Notes under the pieces: model-generated
What the model saw: the letters and a program-made list of their open reading frames with translations, nothing else
The model's database searches: none
Told to the model about the DNA's origin: nothing
Shown here: piece after piece, positions 32,055 through 45,803 of the stretch
Layout of the letters: each line of letters opens with the position of its first letter
How positions within the stretch are numbered: position 1 is the stretch's first letter
Position numbers and translations under genes: made by a program
DNA from: Polytrichum commune
Taxonomy: Eukaryota > Streptophyta > Polytrichopsida > Polytrichales > Polytrichaceae
Direction of reading: 5' to 3'
DNA: 64,000 nt
Assembly (NCBI GenBank): GCA_950295325.1
Contig: OX485809.1
Coordinates: forward strand, 21,762,001-21,826,000

Positions 32055-35000
32055 GCTCCTACTTTAAGGTTTTGGCTAGTCATTCTTTCAAGCCTATGCA
32101 ACCTAAAAACTTACTCAAATAAATGCACAATAAAGTTTGTGTGTGTGTGTATGTGTGTGTTGAGGTGGAGGGGGGTGTTTGTCACTCAATATAGTTGGAT
32201 CAAACCAAGTGGATGTACAAAATGGGTTGTATTGGGCCATGCCTTAACCCGGCCCATGAATCCCTAAGCACCATTCTCCTCAAAATCGGCCTCAAATCAC
32301 GGCTTGAGTTAGATTTTTTAGGACTCACTCTGTAGGTGTTTTTGAACATCCAACCATTAGATATGATATCGGCCTTTGTATGAGCTACCCGAAACAATAT
32401 CAACCATCGACATGGCAATATGAATGAGAGTCTAGTACATATGTGAAGGTATAATGGGCGGGCTGCTAATTGAGGAAAACTTTCACCCTGTTGACATCAT
32501 CAAATGAATGACAGGATGAGACCCAATTGGGATGAGCATCGAATTCCCAACTAGATTATGGACCTTTGAGTAACTTTAGAAATTTCAAATATCAATCCCA
32601 ATAGTGGATATTTGAAACATGAAATAAAATGAATCTTGCAAATTTTCATAGCTTTCCAAGTACACTTTAGTGTTGTTTTCCTGTATGACAAATTTCATAG
32701 TGTATTTTGCGGTTCAGTACAAATTCAATAGAAGTTGGGGCGTTGATGAATATTGAAATTCATTAATGCTGAAAAAAAATTCTACGTTAATCCAAAAAGC
32801 TAAAGGTCTCATTCGAAACAAAAAAACCATAAAAATTGGACATTTTGGGTATGTGAGGGATTTAGGGGTTAAGGTAGGTGTCCAACAAGGAATATGTATG
32901 TTTATCAAAGTAACCAAATATGCATCTTTGTTTCTTTGCTTTCAAGTTAAAGTTTAATAGCAAGAGGTGGCATAAATGTATACAATCAAGTACTAGGAAA
33001 CTATGATACAGACCTTGGTATCAAATATCCATTGGCTATGGTAATTGAGTCCAACAAATTGTTCCTCAGATGACTACATTGTGTTTGATGATTCTTTAGT
33101 ACTATCTCAACCAATTAATAAAGTAATGAAGTGATAAGTAGGTTTTCATACCTCAAATGTTGTTTGCTAGGAAGTACTAGAAAGTCTCAACTACTACGCT
33201 AGGATTTGTGTATACACCAATCAATTAGTCAAAGTATCATATTACCTTTCACTAGTGTAATATTTCAAGAGTAAAAGTCATTCAAACATGAGCAATGCAT
33301 TATTGTTGGTGTTCAAAATGTGAAGAGCTAGTCTCACCTACACCTACACTAGTGCCAAGCCAAACATACAAGTATGTACTTGAAAGGTGTGTGTTAGGTG
33401 TCTTTAGCTAAGCTCAGTTGCAATTCGTGTCACACATTTTTCTCATCTATGAAGTTCATTGAGAGGTTGCAAGCATTTAAACACAATACCAAATTGTTGA
33501 TTATACAAACTTGTTCCTTTGCCATATCATGTAACTTTCTTGAATACCAAAAACCTCTTGTATGTCAAACACCACGTGCATCCACACTTGGTACATATCT
33601 ACTCATATGCGAACCCAAACAATTCTTACATGGTGGATAGATATGAATAGTATCAAAAACAAGATTTTCTCAAATATTTATACCCTAATATATATATATA
33701 TATGAAATCATCTCCATTAATACCCAAATAATATCAAAATAGACGATACCAATCCAGCACTAACTTAGTGGTGGAAAACCACTTTCATGAAGAGTGACCA
33801 CATAAGGCCCACGAAACTTACTTGAACTTGTGGAATCTCCTAGGGGTGCCACATAATCCTCACTTTTTTCGGCTTCTTTTTGAGAAATGCGATGCTCGTT
33901 GGGAGCGTGAATGCAGATTCTTTGTGCCACAAAAGTGCAAACCCCTTTTTGTCTTGCAACATGGATTCCACTCTTCACCCTAAACAATTCGAAACCTTCT
34001 AACTTTCAAATACGGAGTTCAAATAGCACGTGGTAGAGTGCATTGGAATCTCTTGTCAATTGCTAACGAGAATCAAACTCAACTTTAGAGTTAACAATAA
34101 TATCTAACCTCAATGCTTAAAATGATGGTTTCATTACCATCTATCTTAGTATTTTAGACCTATATTGTCATTTTAGAGTATGTGTTTTATGATTTACTAC
34201 AGTCTCCTAAAAGTAGACGATTGCAAGTACTTCTGTTTAGACATCAAAGCCAATTGGTTCAAACCACATTTACATTTAACCTAACTATTGCTAAAATCCC
34301 TTATGCAAGCCTAACTCAAACCCATGTCCCGACATGTAGATTTTGAGTATATGTTGATGACGCAAGTAGGTTTTTATATGTTTGTTTGTTAAGAGTTTTC
34401 ATTTGTTGTAAGCTATATTTTTGATGAGTTGTTGTTTTCTAACATGTAAAATTTTATCTAGAAGGAATTTAAACCTTTCTTATCTAACAAGCCTCCTTGT
34501 GGTTTTTTGCTGGTCAAACTTTAATTTCACCTTAGAAGATGTTTTTCATTATTTATGAGCTCAACTAACGCAAGGGAAATCTTGAAGTGTTGTTTGTATC
34601 ACCCTAGAGGGATACAAAGCTTTCGAAACTTAAGATTTGAGTGCGCTTGCAAGCTCCATAGATCTAAGATTTCAATCTCACTACATAGATTGTTTTTTCC
34701 ATCATACATTCATGTTTCTATACTATAGCAAAATTGGACCTAACCATGGTATGTCTATATGTATGCTACTTAGTTTATGGATACTTAATTATGTTTTTTA
34801 GTTTTATAAGTTTTGGATTTGTTTCATAAATTTTATGATTTAACCTTTACATGAATAAAAGATTTGTTGAACCCGTCACATGACATACAACTGAAAGGAA
34901 TTTGTCACAAGCATGTCAATAGCCTTTAGAAGAAGAAAAATTCATTCGTCAAGCGCATAAAAAATAAATGGGTTTGATGCAAAACTAAAAAATGCTGCAA

Positions 35001-37353
35001 AACCAAAGACCGTTCCAATCAACCAAAATTTCATCAACTTCTAGAAATGTTGTATTGCCATGGTGGGAACCCATGGGTTATGACTATTGGTCCATGTGTA
35101 AAGGATGCCCTTAAAAACACCATATCATGGGAAAAAGTCCCAAAAGGGTGAAAAATAGGTTCAGGTCATTGTCCACCACACCGGAAACACCCTTTTGACC
35201 TTGAAATGACGCTTCACTAAACTTTCATGGTAGATTTTGAGGACAATATGGAGACAATGTGGGTGGCTTGAGGTATAACATACCGAAAGTCCCCACCGAC
35301 CCATGCATAACTCGAAACATCTTTCCCCTAGTTTGAACCTAATTTTAAAACTTGACTAGAACAATGTCCTTGATGCCACTTTCATACCATTATTTTTTAT
35401 AAAAGCATTAAAGGCTTCAAAATGTTACGACATAAGGGTCAAATTCCATGGGAGGGGTGACAAGCTTCTCTTTATGTACTGTACATACAAAGACTCCCCT
35501 CTGTGGTGGAGCTCCCATCCATGACCTCTTGGTGTGTTTTCATGAGCATAACATTACTAAGCAACTACATGATGATCTTTCCCAAAGAAACATGTTGTGC
35601 TTAAAACTTTGATAATTACATTTGCTTGTTGATAAAGTCCAAAGTACACATTTTGAGTTGTTCCCTCATAAATGGGGAATTCTAGAAGTAAAGGAGAATG
35701 ATGCTCATGTTAAGATTAATCCCACAAAATGTAGCCAAGTAGTTTGTGATGTTATGAAAGGGGGCTAACATACGTTATGTGTAATGCACACTTTCTAGTC
35801 ATTTCTATCCATTCACATGATAAGGTATGTAGTCATTCCATTTAATCTTTGAGCTCCCTTTCAATCAAGACTCTTTATATTATGGATAAGTTTGACCACG
35901 CTAGTGTCATTGTTAGAAAACTTCATATTTTGGGAACCTTGTATTTGGCTTTTGGTAGTTGCCCTAAATCTACCATATGGTAATGAATAATGTATATGGT
36001 CATTTCATTCACCAATCAATTTCATTTCTATTTTGGATTGTATTTTAGTTTTCAAAATAGTGTTACATAAAGGAACAAATAAAAAATGTGAACACATATA
36101 TGTAGAGGAAATAATATCATGTATGAGATTTGGGCAATTGACTTGATTGATATGTTGCAACAAATGATTGAAGCACAAGATGTATATGGCACACAAAACC
36201 ATGTCCACTAATCATGGTTTATTCAACTCAAGCAGGTCCATAGTGCAATTTAAGAATGACATGTGGTTTATATAGGAAGGATTAAATTCATTTGACATAA
36301 AGTTTATAAAAGACTTCCACATCATTTAGGGAACGTGTAAAGTGTATAATTTCATTACAAGTAAGGTAGATAGACTCTAAATGTGGACCATTGAATTCTT
36401 TCATGAATAATACATGGGTTCAAGATAAGGACCTTAGGGTTTATGTCAAATAGGCTTAGTTTTGCACACATGCTTCACAATATTTGGATTGAAATTGCAA
36501 CATCGTATGCCCAAAAATGATGGAAATTCCCAATGTTCCTTACTTGTCATCTTCCTCATCTTGCACTCTGAGACTTCTGTTTGCCAACACCTAGGGTTTC
36601 AATTTGTCAAGACTAGTGTTTTTTAGTTTTTTGTTTAGGGTTTTAGATTGCCATGGAGTAGGTATTGTGTTTATGAACACACATTCAATCTTGTTGTGTT
36701 TCCACCCTAAGTCTTCTTTTGTGATGCATAATGGTAATGTAACATTAAACCTTAAATTCGCAAATTTGGAAGTAATTTTTGAATTGTGTTTAATTTTCTT
36801 GTTGCATTTTTCATTCATATTACTTGGAATGATTTGCTTCATGATGTTGTAGTTGTATGTTGTGTCTTTTTGAAGTGTGCACTTGTATTGTTTTGCAATG
36901 CTATGTATGAATCATGCCATTTTGTTGCCATGTTTTTTTACATCACCTTTCCAGTGTGTATACTTTTAAATTTTTATTTTTTAATTATGAGGAATGTAGA
37001 CTACTAAAAAATGGCAATATAAGTAATGATAGGGTGGAATAAAATAATCTATTTGAAAAATTAAGTAATTATAGGGAATTTTAACAGCATGCTATGGAGG
37101 TAAATAGCCCTCACACAAATAGGCTTCAGCCACACGTGGTGCACAAAAATCCTATAGAGTGACCTACCCAAGTTATTCAAAGACACTCATAACATGGAAT
37201 ACTAAACTATACACAATTGTGCATTATGTCTACGACCAACTATAAGGCAATTCATTTTCACAATCCTCTTCATACCCTCTTTTGCCTTGTCATCTATGTA
37301 TGCACACCTAACAACCGTTGGGATCTTTGAGGAGTGACCTGCGTTGAGGTAAC
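32055..37353. other. AT-rich intergenic DNA, no recognised gene
   Basis: Contains a TG microsatellite (about 32,138-32,160) and a TA run (about 33,691-33,705). Frames such as 33,398-33,640 and 36,604-36,852 are low-complexity AT-rich shadows. No TIR, LTR or protein family was recognised. Confidence 0.45.
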
Positions 37354-37361
37354 CTCCATAA
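37354..37361. repeat. Target-site duplication CTCCATAA (left, copy 1)
   Basis: Exact 8-bp repeat of 38,711-38,718 on the far side of the element. Confidence 0.9.
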
Positions 37362-38710
37362 CACGGGGAGGTGACTATCGGAATTTTAGAAACCATGTGA
37401 GATAAAAGTTAGGGTCAATTTAATTCGTTGAGGGTAAAATTTATACATTCATTAGATCTACCATAACTTTGGAAATATGTCCCCTACATGTTTATATGTA
37501 AAATAAGGCGGTGAATAATTCCTCCATTTTAGTAATCAGTAGAAAAAAAATAGGATTATAGATATTGGATCCCCCCAAATGTGTGTAGTAGAATCAATAG
37601 AATAATTATGGGTTAGACTACTTGGATGAAGAATTGTGTAATTTTGTCCAAATTTGAATGAAACGCATTAGTTTGGAGGGAAACATTGTGGATTTTTTTT
37701 GGGGAAGGAATGTTGTGACTTCTCAACGGCCCTTGGGTTTGCTTAGGGTTTGGACAAGCATAGTGGTGTGAAGGCGGTGAAGCGTTTGGGTAGGAGGTCT
37801 TGCATTGGTGAAGCGTGGCACAAAGGCGGTAGGTAAGACACATTTTTTTGGAGCTTTCTTCTTTGCTCCATAGCATTCACAACATTCACATAGGGTGTTT
37901 CACAAGCGCCAAAGATTCGGCTTGCTCCGCTCTCGTGAGGTATGTCCGCCTCATGCCAACAATTAGTTTTAGTCCTTTGTCATCATTGGTGTTAAACCTC
38001 TCCAAAATTTTTGTCTTATCATGACATTGTAGAGGATATTGATATGTACCTTGACATGTATTGGAGGGTGCATAGTTATATCCTAACCCTTCACATTGTA
38101 AATATTTGGTACCAGGTTGAATGTGTTTGTGAACACAATTAAAGTATTTTTTTTCAATTTGTGTATTTAGTTTTTTCAATTGAATGCAATCTTTTATTTC
38201 GGAGTAGATAATTATGCAAAATTTTCATGTCTTATGACAATTGATTATATTTCTTGTTTTGTTCTATCCGTGTTTACAACTTGTCTATGTTAGCTTGTAC
38301 ATTTTGTCATCTCCATGTTCATTGGTAATTTTTTGACTAAACTCCAAGTGTTATTGATTGTGTTTTGAATGGTACTTTGAATGCTTTAGCATTGGTATAA
38401 CTAATTGAAACCGATTAAATGACAAGATGGATGGTATGGAATGTTTGTTGCTCACATAGTCGATTTTGCAATGCTATAGTATTTTGTTCATTATTTGGTA
38501 CCTGTATAATTTATAAAAAAAATATGATGCTAAAAATTGGTCTCTCCAAAAAATTACAAATAAACATAGGGTGCTTAAAAATATGTCAAAACAACTTTAT
38601 ATCTACAAATAGGGAGGGAAAAAATACCGAGAGATGCATAAATACCCCCCCATTAAATACCCCATTATCGCACGTGGTTACAAAATGTAAGAGGGTGGGA
38701 TCCCCCCGTG
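37362..38710 (+). mobile_element. CACGGGG-ended DNA transposon copy 1, 1,349 bp
   Basis: It starts CACGGGGAGGTGACTATCGG and ends GGGATCCCCCCGTG, so the termini are a short inverted repeat (CACGGGG). The 8-bp duplication CTCCATAA flanks it exactly. It aligns along nearly its full length with the reverse complement of 45,804-47,056. It is longer by about 96 bp, mostly near 37,780-37,960. It has no transposase frame, so it is non-autonomous. An 8-bp target duplication suits the hAT superfamily, but the ends are not typical hAT ends, so the class is tentative. Confidence 0.88.
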
Positions 38711-38718
38711 CTCCATAA
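38711..38718. repeat. Target-site duplication CTCCATAA (right, copy 1)
   Basis: Exact repeat of 37,354-37,361. Confidence 0.9.
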
Positions 38719-38784
38719 CCTTCGTACAGTTAGGGTTTTGCTATCACTGAAAAATAACCAAAGGAAAACAACCAAGGTACTAAG

Positions 38785-39450
38785 AGTCAAGGAAGATTAA
38801 GCTAGTGCCTATAAGGATTAATTTCACATTGGATTTAGGTTTCTAATAACATTCTATGGTTTTTACTCATTCATTCCTTTTTAGTTAGGCTTAATTCACA
38901 CTCTTATGGTTCATTGGTGCCTTTTTGTTGTGTGTGATTTAATCCTATGTATGTGGATTCCTATCACTCTTATTTTGTTCACTATGTCAATTGTGAAGGT
39001 CAAGAGCTTAGCAGTAGTCAATGACTCATATTCAAGACAATGTCCAGGGTGACGTCTTTTGAGTAACTACATAGCTTTTAAATGCCATGAATTATGTTTG
39101 TGATGATCTCAAAGTTATGTTCTCTTAATCAACCTATAATTATAGTGAAACTTTTGCTATCCTTCCAATCTAACCCAACAAAAATAACCTAGGTATAAGG
39201 TCTTAGGGAAGATTAAGCTACTGTCTATAAGGATTAATGTCATGTTGGATTAAGGTTTCTAATAACAATCTATGTCTTTTACTCCTTCATAACTTCTTCA
39301 TTAGGTTTAATTCACACTCTTAGGGTTCATTGGTGCTTTCTTAGTTGTGTGTGATTCTATCCTATGTATATGGACTCCTATCACTTGAATTCCATTCACT
39401 ATGTCAGTCATGAAGTTCAAGAGCTTGGGCAATAGTCTTTGTATCGGCAA
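38785..39450 (+). repeat. Diverged tandem duplication, about 400-bp period
   Basis: Segments 38,785-39,040 and 39,195-39,450 share GATTAAGCTA, TATAAGGATTAAT, GGTTTCTAATAACA, TTAATTCACACTCTTA and GGTTCATTGGTGC in order. No frame is conserved. It may be part of an old retrotransposon related to the adjacent LTR, since the region is rich in the same CTATAG-type words. Confidence 0.7.
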
Positions 39451-40408
39451 TGGTCTTTTGTATTGGCCATAATCTTCCAAAGGATCCTCATTTGGGGTTA
39501 GTAATCCTTCCTTAGAATGACATTTTGATCCAATCCAAGCACACAATTATATTGCTACTTCATTTTGTTTATCTTTTATTACTTTCAATTAAAATTTTCA
39601 CTTATATCATATTCTTCATTGTCACACAACACACAAAGACTTGATCAATTTATGCAACTCTAAAGCAAACATATAGGTTTATAGGGTATTGCTACTTGGT
39701 CATAGGCTCATTAGCTTCAATGTTTAACCAAGCCTAATTCCAATCATCATACAATCTTTTCTATAATCATGTCAAAGTATGTTCATTGTTGACTAGACTA
39801 CTTGCCGACTAAACATCATCATGATTGTGACCCTCCTCTTTGCTCATCACTTGCTATCTTATCACATGCAATCTATCACCTCTATCATATTCTTATCGCT
39901 TTGATTAATTCCTACTAAAATTTTCCTCATTCACTTCTGTCACTCCGTCTTCTTCCTTTCTTGGATTTGTTCTCCTAATCTCTAGCTATATTCTATATCA
40001 TTCCCTTCTTGTTTAACCTCTTATACGGTACCGACTTTCTAATCTTTTGTGCTTCTTGATTTTCACTGCATATTGTTTTTCTAAATCTTCAACCCTCATT
40101 TTCATGTTTTCTATGCTATGCGTGCCTCTCAAACTATCTTAGGATATTGGCTTGACGCAACTCTGTCACTTTTACAGATTGCCTTTCCAATGTCACTAAC
40201 CCTCATTTGGTTGTCATTTCATTGTCAATGACTCAAACTATAGCCTATTAATCCATTTAGGCAATAGTCAATATATCTCTCTAACAATTTCTCTTCCATT
40301 CTTAATTCATGTTGCGACTCTTCAATCCCCAATTCTACCGACAACCTGTCACAAGAAAGATGTTAGCCATTTTTTTGGATAACTAGGATTTGTTTCTGAA
40401 AATTAGTA
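39451..40408. other. No recognised gene
   Basis: T/C-rich DNA with CTATAGCC-like words. Probably decayed retroelement sequence, but no protein frame is readable. Confidence 0.4.
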
Positions 40409-42839
40409 TGTTTTAAGATCAGAAGTAAGGTTAGAACTCTACAATAGTGGAAAAGGGATGTTTAGTAAGGACGAAGTGGAAATGACTATTTTCAGTTGAC
40501 CTGACCATAGACTAGAACTGAAGAGTCAGTTGGCTAAGACTATAGTCTTGGGACTGAAAAGATATAACTTAGGAATCTGGCTATGAACAGCTACAATGGG
40601 TGGGGAGACGGTTACTTTTTGTGGCTGGAAAAGTTGGCCATACCATAGTCGAGAGGGAGGAGATCATCATTATCTCTACCGCTCGTGAAGAGGGTAGCTC
40701 TTCTTCTTCCCTGGGTGAACAATAAGACTATAGTCTGTCAGATTCTCTGGGTGTGAAGCCCTTTTCGATGTGTACATGATTTTCCATAATATAATATTGT
40801 GAAACTATTTCACATGTTGTAAGTACAAGGATCATATTTCTGTTCTGGTGTTTGTGGTGAATAAACGAAGTCAAAGATCAATTTTCGTTGGTCCAGAAAG
40901 AGTCCAGAGAGAATTTGCAACCCATTACTCTCATGAAGAGAGCGAGTTCTTTAACGTATGATCTTTACTCCTGGAGAGAGATGAGTTTTAGAGATTGGGT
41001 GTGAAACCCTTAGTTAACTTGTGAGCTCTATGGGAAAAACACATCTTGTTACGGATCGGTGAAATTTCGATCCTTTAATTACGTCTTGACTGATATAAGC
41101 ATGTACCATAATTGAAATTACGTGGAGCAGTTGAAGTGCCTCGAACACCATATCCTAATTCCTAGTCGCAACTTGTTCGTGGAATGTGAAATTCCAACAT
41201 GAGTAATTACATGTTTCGTTTTTATGAATTTAATGAGAGGGGCTCAGATCAAATCAGGGAATTAGTGTGAAACTCCCGAGTGAAAGGTGATCGAACATAG
41301 TGAGTAAGTATTCAGACATTCCACCGGAAGGAAATTAAGTTGTGAACTTTCTCGGAGTGCTTGGTGTTTAGAGAGGGATATCTTCAGTGTTAAGTACGAT
41401 TATCCCTAGAGTAATGAGTTCAAATACACAGCTTACAATGTTGTGGAGCATGGTGAGGAATTAGATGGAATTGATTGGTGTGGTGGACTGCTCGCCTGTT
41501 TTGTTCATAAAAGTGCCAGCAAATTGTTTTCTCTGGGAATGCAGAAATGTACATGGGAGGGTGATTCTCCAATATGAAATCGGGTGCAGTCTGAGAAGAG
41601 TTTCCTCCCCGAAAAGAGCCTCGCGGTGTCAAAATGATAAGTGAGTTGGGGGAAACCATGATAATCGACATCTACGGAGTTCATTGATAGAATTGAGGAG
41701 GCAATGTAGCAACTTAGTCTCACAAATCATGGGTTTAATTATAGAGAGAATGAAGGGATTGTAGGAAGGAGAAGAGATATCGTCGTCAACCGGAGGAGAA
41801 GGAAGGGCCGCGCGCGATTGGAGTCTGCTGCAAGCGGGCTGGACGCGATTTAGTCCATATCAATTGGGAAAGGTGCCCAAAGCTAATATAAAAGGGGAAG
41901 CACCTAGGTATTGTCGAGGTCACCTTCAACCCTCAGCCTTAGACGGTGTAACCCGCTGTTGAACCGGTTTACATGGAAATTAATCCCACCAAAATTAGAC
42001 TTCTTTAGGTTTCCATTTCTATGAAGGTGGTTGTTTGCCTACTAACATTGGCTTCTTAGATGTGTGACATGTTCTTATAATGCTTTCTTGAATTCTTAAG
42101 GAGTAGTTGCCCTAAGTTTTCAAGCTTATGTTCCCCTAAATCCTAATGTCAAGGTTAAGTGTCTCAGAGACACTTTATTCTTGTAAACAATATCTTTCAT
42201 GGTTTGAATGCTTAGCCCCATTCCTATCTTCTCAAATATTCTAAGAATGCTTATTTAAGAGAGTATGTAGCTTTGATAAATCTCAAGCATACTTCCTCAC
42301 TAATGCAAGTTCATTCACTTAGATAGTATTCAAGTATAAGAATTTCCTTATTCATTCATCATGAATTCTTCCATCAAAGAGTTTGTTCCATTTCCTATAC
42401 AAATTCTCATTCTTCTACATCTTAAGCCATGATTTAGAAGTCTCTTTAATCGACGAGGTATGGTTATTGAGATGAAATCTTATGTGGTGCTTGATGTGGC
42501 CCACTCGTCAGCCACCTCCTTTGTCCTTCTCTTCATATGATGACGAATCCGCTATCTCCCGCTTTGTAAATCACCTCGTACTTTGAACCATGATTTCAAC
42601 TCCAAGGCTTAGCATACTCTCGGTATGATCGTTAGATCTCCTTTTTATGATTTTGCTTGTAAAATTAGTTTGATTTTGGAAGATAATCCTCTTTGGATTT
42701 TAAATCTTATAGCAATCTTTCCAAATACTAGTTCCCAAAGTCCTTTCTTTTGTTGACCGCTAATTTTTAGCTAAGTCCTTATTTCTATTTTCTCAATTAT
42801 TTCCGAGTCCGAGAGTTGTTTTATGGCCTTAAGCCTTTG

Positions 42840-43125
42840 AGTCCTCCAATTTATAAGCCTTTCAACTTGCAAGTTCTCCGACTTGTAAGTCCTTGATATT
42901 CTAATATGATCTTCAAGTCCTCCGGTCTCGCGGTCCTCCGGTCTCGCGGTCCTCCAGTCTCGCGGTCCTCCAATCTTCAAGTCCTCCGGTCTAAAGTCCT
43001 TCAATTTCCAAGTTCCTAAGGATCTTCCGATTCCTTTGATGTTTTGAGAAACTCGAGGATCTTTCGATCCTTTAGGTCTTGAGAGCCTCCGGTCTTCAAT
43101 TCCTCCGATTTATAAAGCCTTCGAG
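42840..43125. repeat. TCCTCCGGTCTCGCGG tandem units inside the LTR-like region
   Basis: Three consecutive 16-bp units CCTCCGGTCTCGCGGT begin at 42,919. They sit within a longer stretch of degenerate AAGTCCTCCRRTCT-type repeats spanning about 42,840-43,125. Non-coding. Confidence 0.8.
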
Positions 43126-43626
43126 TTGCTTGACGCTCACGTGAGATGGTTCATAATAAGAATGAGGTGTCTTAGGGCCCCTTTGTGCCCCCTTTATATA
43201 GGTTCCAAAATCTATTGATTTGTTGAACGGGCGGTTAGGTCCTAGTCCCCTAAAGCCACATGTACGAACTGGCTATTTTAAGCCTGAAATGTAAACACAG
43301 TCTAATTTTAACCAACCGGATCTATTTACAGTAGCACACATGTGCTAGATTTATATGTACTCATGAGATGGATTTGTTGTCATTTATTTGATTTCCTAGA
43401 TGTGCCATGTGGATACGGTTTCCTTCCATATGCTCCGTTCATTCAAAATGCCAATATTCATTGCCGGCGGTTGGAATAGTTATGTCCATCCAAGGGATTC
43501 TCATCCCTTGGGTATGTCTTTCATCTTCATCCCTCTGTGTGTTCATCCTCTCCTACCCCTTTAACTATTTAACTAATTAATTCTACTTAATTAATCTACC
43601 ATGTGGTCCCCTAACCTACTAGTGTT

Positions 43627-43929
43627 TTGGTTCCCACTAAAAGGTTCACTAACGGTGGGGAGGGCCCGCAACCCTCATCCTACCATCCGCTCCCGGTATC
43701 AATCTTAAGCTCGGGTGGGTCCCATAAAAGGGTGGCTTGGCCCTTCAGTCCCTCAGCTCCCTCGCTCTTGCCGGTAGGATCCCCTTGGTCTCTCTGTCCT
43801 CGGCTCGCGGCTCTGTGGTCTCTCCGCCACGCGTCGTGCCCTCATCTTCCGACCGGCTCCCCGTCCGCTTCACGGCCTTCGCTAAACAACTTTCTCTCTC
43901 TCTCCTCCCACATGTTGCCGTCATGTTGA
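43627..43929 (+). other. GC-rich block with open frame, probably leader/regulatory rather than gene
   Basis: A 100-codon Ser/Pro/Leu frame overlaps a C/T-rich block downstream of a TATA-like motif (about 43,726). Composition matches a pyrimidine-rich transcript leader better than a folded protein. There is no domain and no partner exon. Confidence 0.3.
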
Positions 43930-44800
43930 TCTTGTCGTCATTTTGTCACCGAAATTAGCCTTTGCAAATGTTTGAGCAAGAGGTCTCTACAGGTACGTCT
44001 TCAAGAACAAGATGCTTACTGGTTACTTGTGACTGTTACTAAGACTATGGCCCTCTCTGTGAGACTCGTTACTTGGAACTTGAAACTGGTGACTGTCTCT
44101 TGAGACTATGGCTGGTTACTTAGACTATGGCCGAGTCTTGCTATACTATGGTCCTAGTGATTAGACTCTTCGCTCAGTTCCAGTTTGCTTAGCTTGTTCA
44201 CTAGGTTCGCGTTACTTGTAACTAGACTTTTGCAAGTTATAATAATTAATTTTAATGCATTAAGTCTAATATGATTGTATTAAGTCCAAAGGCCTAAAAA
44301 GTGATTGACTGTCACAATATTAATTTAACCCAATTAATCTAAGAACTTGAAGGAGTTGAGGGTGATATGTGATAGATGTATACTAACGTGTGGTATAGCC
44401 TATGGTCCTTGGACATTTAATTGAAGAGACTATGGTCCAAATCAAGGTGTCTTGGCCTTGGAATTATGAGACTATGGTGTACTCAAATGACTATTGTTGA
44501 GCTGTGACTCTCTGCATTGCTAAATCACCATAAGAGTGATGTTATTGATGAGAGTGGGTTGTAAGGGAGTGACTGAGCAATTGCACAGACTGCTGTGAGT
44601 GACCTTCACCCTTAATTAAACATGTCCTAAAATCCATTTTAAAAGTCATTTTCCTTGGGGTTGTTGTCCTAAATTCATCTTAATTCCTTTGTGATCTATC
44701 AATTAACTTAATGGTGATCCCTAGATATAACACCTGACACTCATTTGGTCTTCCATGTGTGGTTTTCTTAATTGGAACCCAATCTAAAAAACTATCTACA

Positions 44801-45795
44801 AAAGACTATGACATGTTCCAACTTCCTTTCTCGCAAATTTTCAATTATAACTTCTTTACTTAATCTAACTATTCCTCTTGTATTTAATTCATTCCACTCA
44901 CTGAATTCATAAAAAAAACTTATTGACAACTTGCCCATTCATTCTAACCACAATCATTTGCACATAGAGTTCCTCAACGGTGTTTACTTGTCAAATATTT
45001 TTAATTACAACCATGTATATTCATGTTTGTTCCCCTATCACAGATGGTAATGACACAATCCAAATCTCTTGTCTATCTATCTAACTTTAGCTCTTTTGTC
45101 TATAGCCTCACTCTACGTGCCTATGACCTTAGCAAATGTTGTTGTCTTCAAGCAATAGTCTTCTTATCCCTTCGGGGCTTCAAGTAGTTTGTCACCTCCA
45201 AAACTGCATTTCCAAGACTATAGCCTCACTAAATTATCCTAGAATGTCCCCCATCTACTATTTCATCAACTTTATCCTCTATGAAGTATATTCCTACTTA
45301 CTACAATTTTATGGCCAAAAAATTCGTATTAAAACAACCATCATGCAATTTTTCACAACCTTCATCTTCCGGTAGACCTCGCGACTTGTTTCAAGAATTA
45401 TGCGCACAAGTTAACTCAATTATAACATATCAACAAGATAGGCTATATCCTTTCTTATATATCTTAGTCTGGTTCAATCACATAAACTACACTAAAAAAA
45501 AACTTACTCCAACGAGGTAAAGTCTTCTCCTTTGAAAGTAATATCTTTGGCAACCTATAGCATGCACAAAAAAACCTTATGCCTCGTCATCTTTGCATGT
45601 AAACTCATTGGTCATTGGGCAAAGTATTTTAGATCCACTAGGCTATACTATGATAATTATGTTTTCCCTATAGTAATGCCTCACACTTACTTAGCTTTCT
45701 CCCAACTTAAGTCTTTGGCTATAGCCTTTCACTTGCATTAATAGAAACTATGCCTATTCATAGCTCTCGGTCTTTTTCCCTTCACTTTTTCCTTC
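44801..45795. other. No recognised gene
   Basis: AT-rich with CTATAGCC words and short frames. No protein family was recognised. Confidence 0.4.
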
Positions 45796-45803
45796 ATGCT
45801 ATT
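45796..45803. repeat. Target-site duplication ATGCTATT (left, copy 2)
   Basis: Exact 8-bp repeat of 47,057-47,064. Confidence 0.9.

Larger units (their letters stand above)
40409..44800 (+). mobile_element. Solo LTR-like sequence related to the LTR at 61 kb, with extra 2.1 kb
   Basis: It starts TGTTTTAAGATCAG and ends ACTATCTACA, as does the LTR at 61,070-63,299 (TGGTGGATCAG to ACTATCTACA). The outer 1.5 kb and the last 0.8 kb align, including GTGTGGTTTTCTTAATTGGA and the ACTATGG-rich part. About 41,905-43,995 has no counterpart in the other LTR. No primer-binding site follows position 44,800, and no 5-bp duplication was found, so it looks like an old solo LTR or a truncated element. The extra segment includes 16-bp tandem units and a GC-rich block with a TATA-like CATAAAAGG near 43,726. 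Confidence 0.7.

Noticed and set aside
43627-43929. 100-codon Ser/Pro frame as a gene
   Set aside because: Pyrimidine-rich low complexity, no partner exon or domain; better explained as leader or promoter DNA inside the LTR-like region.
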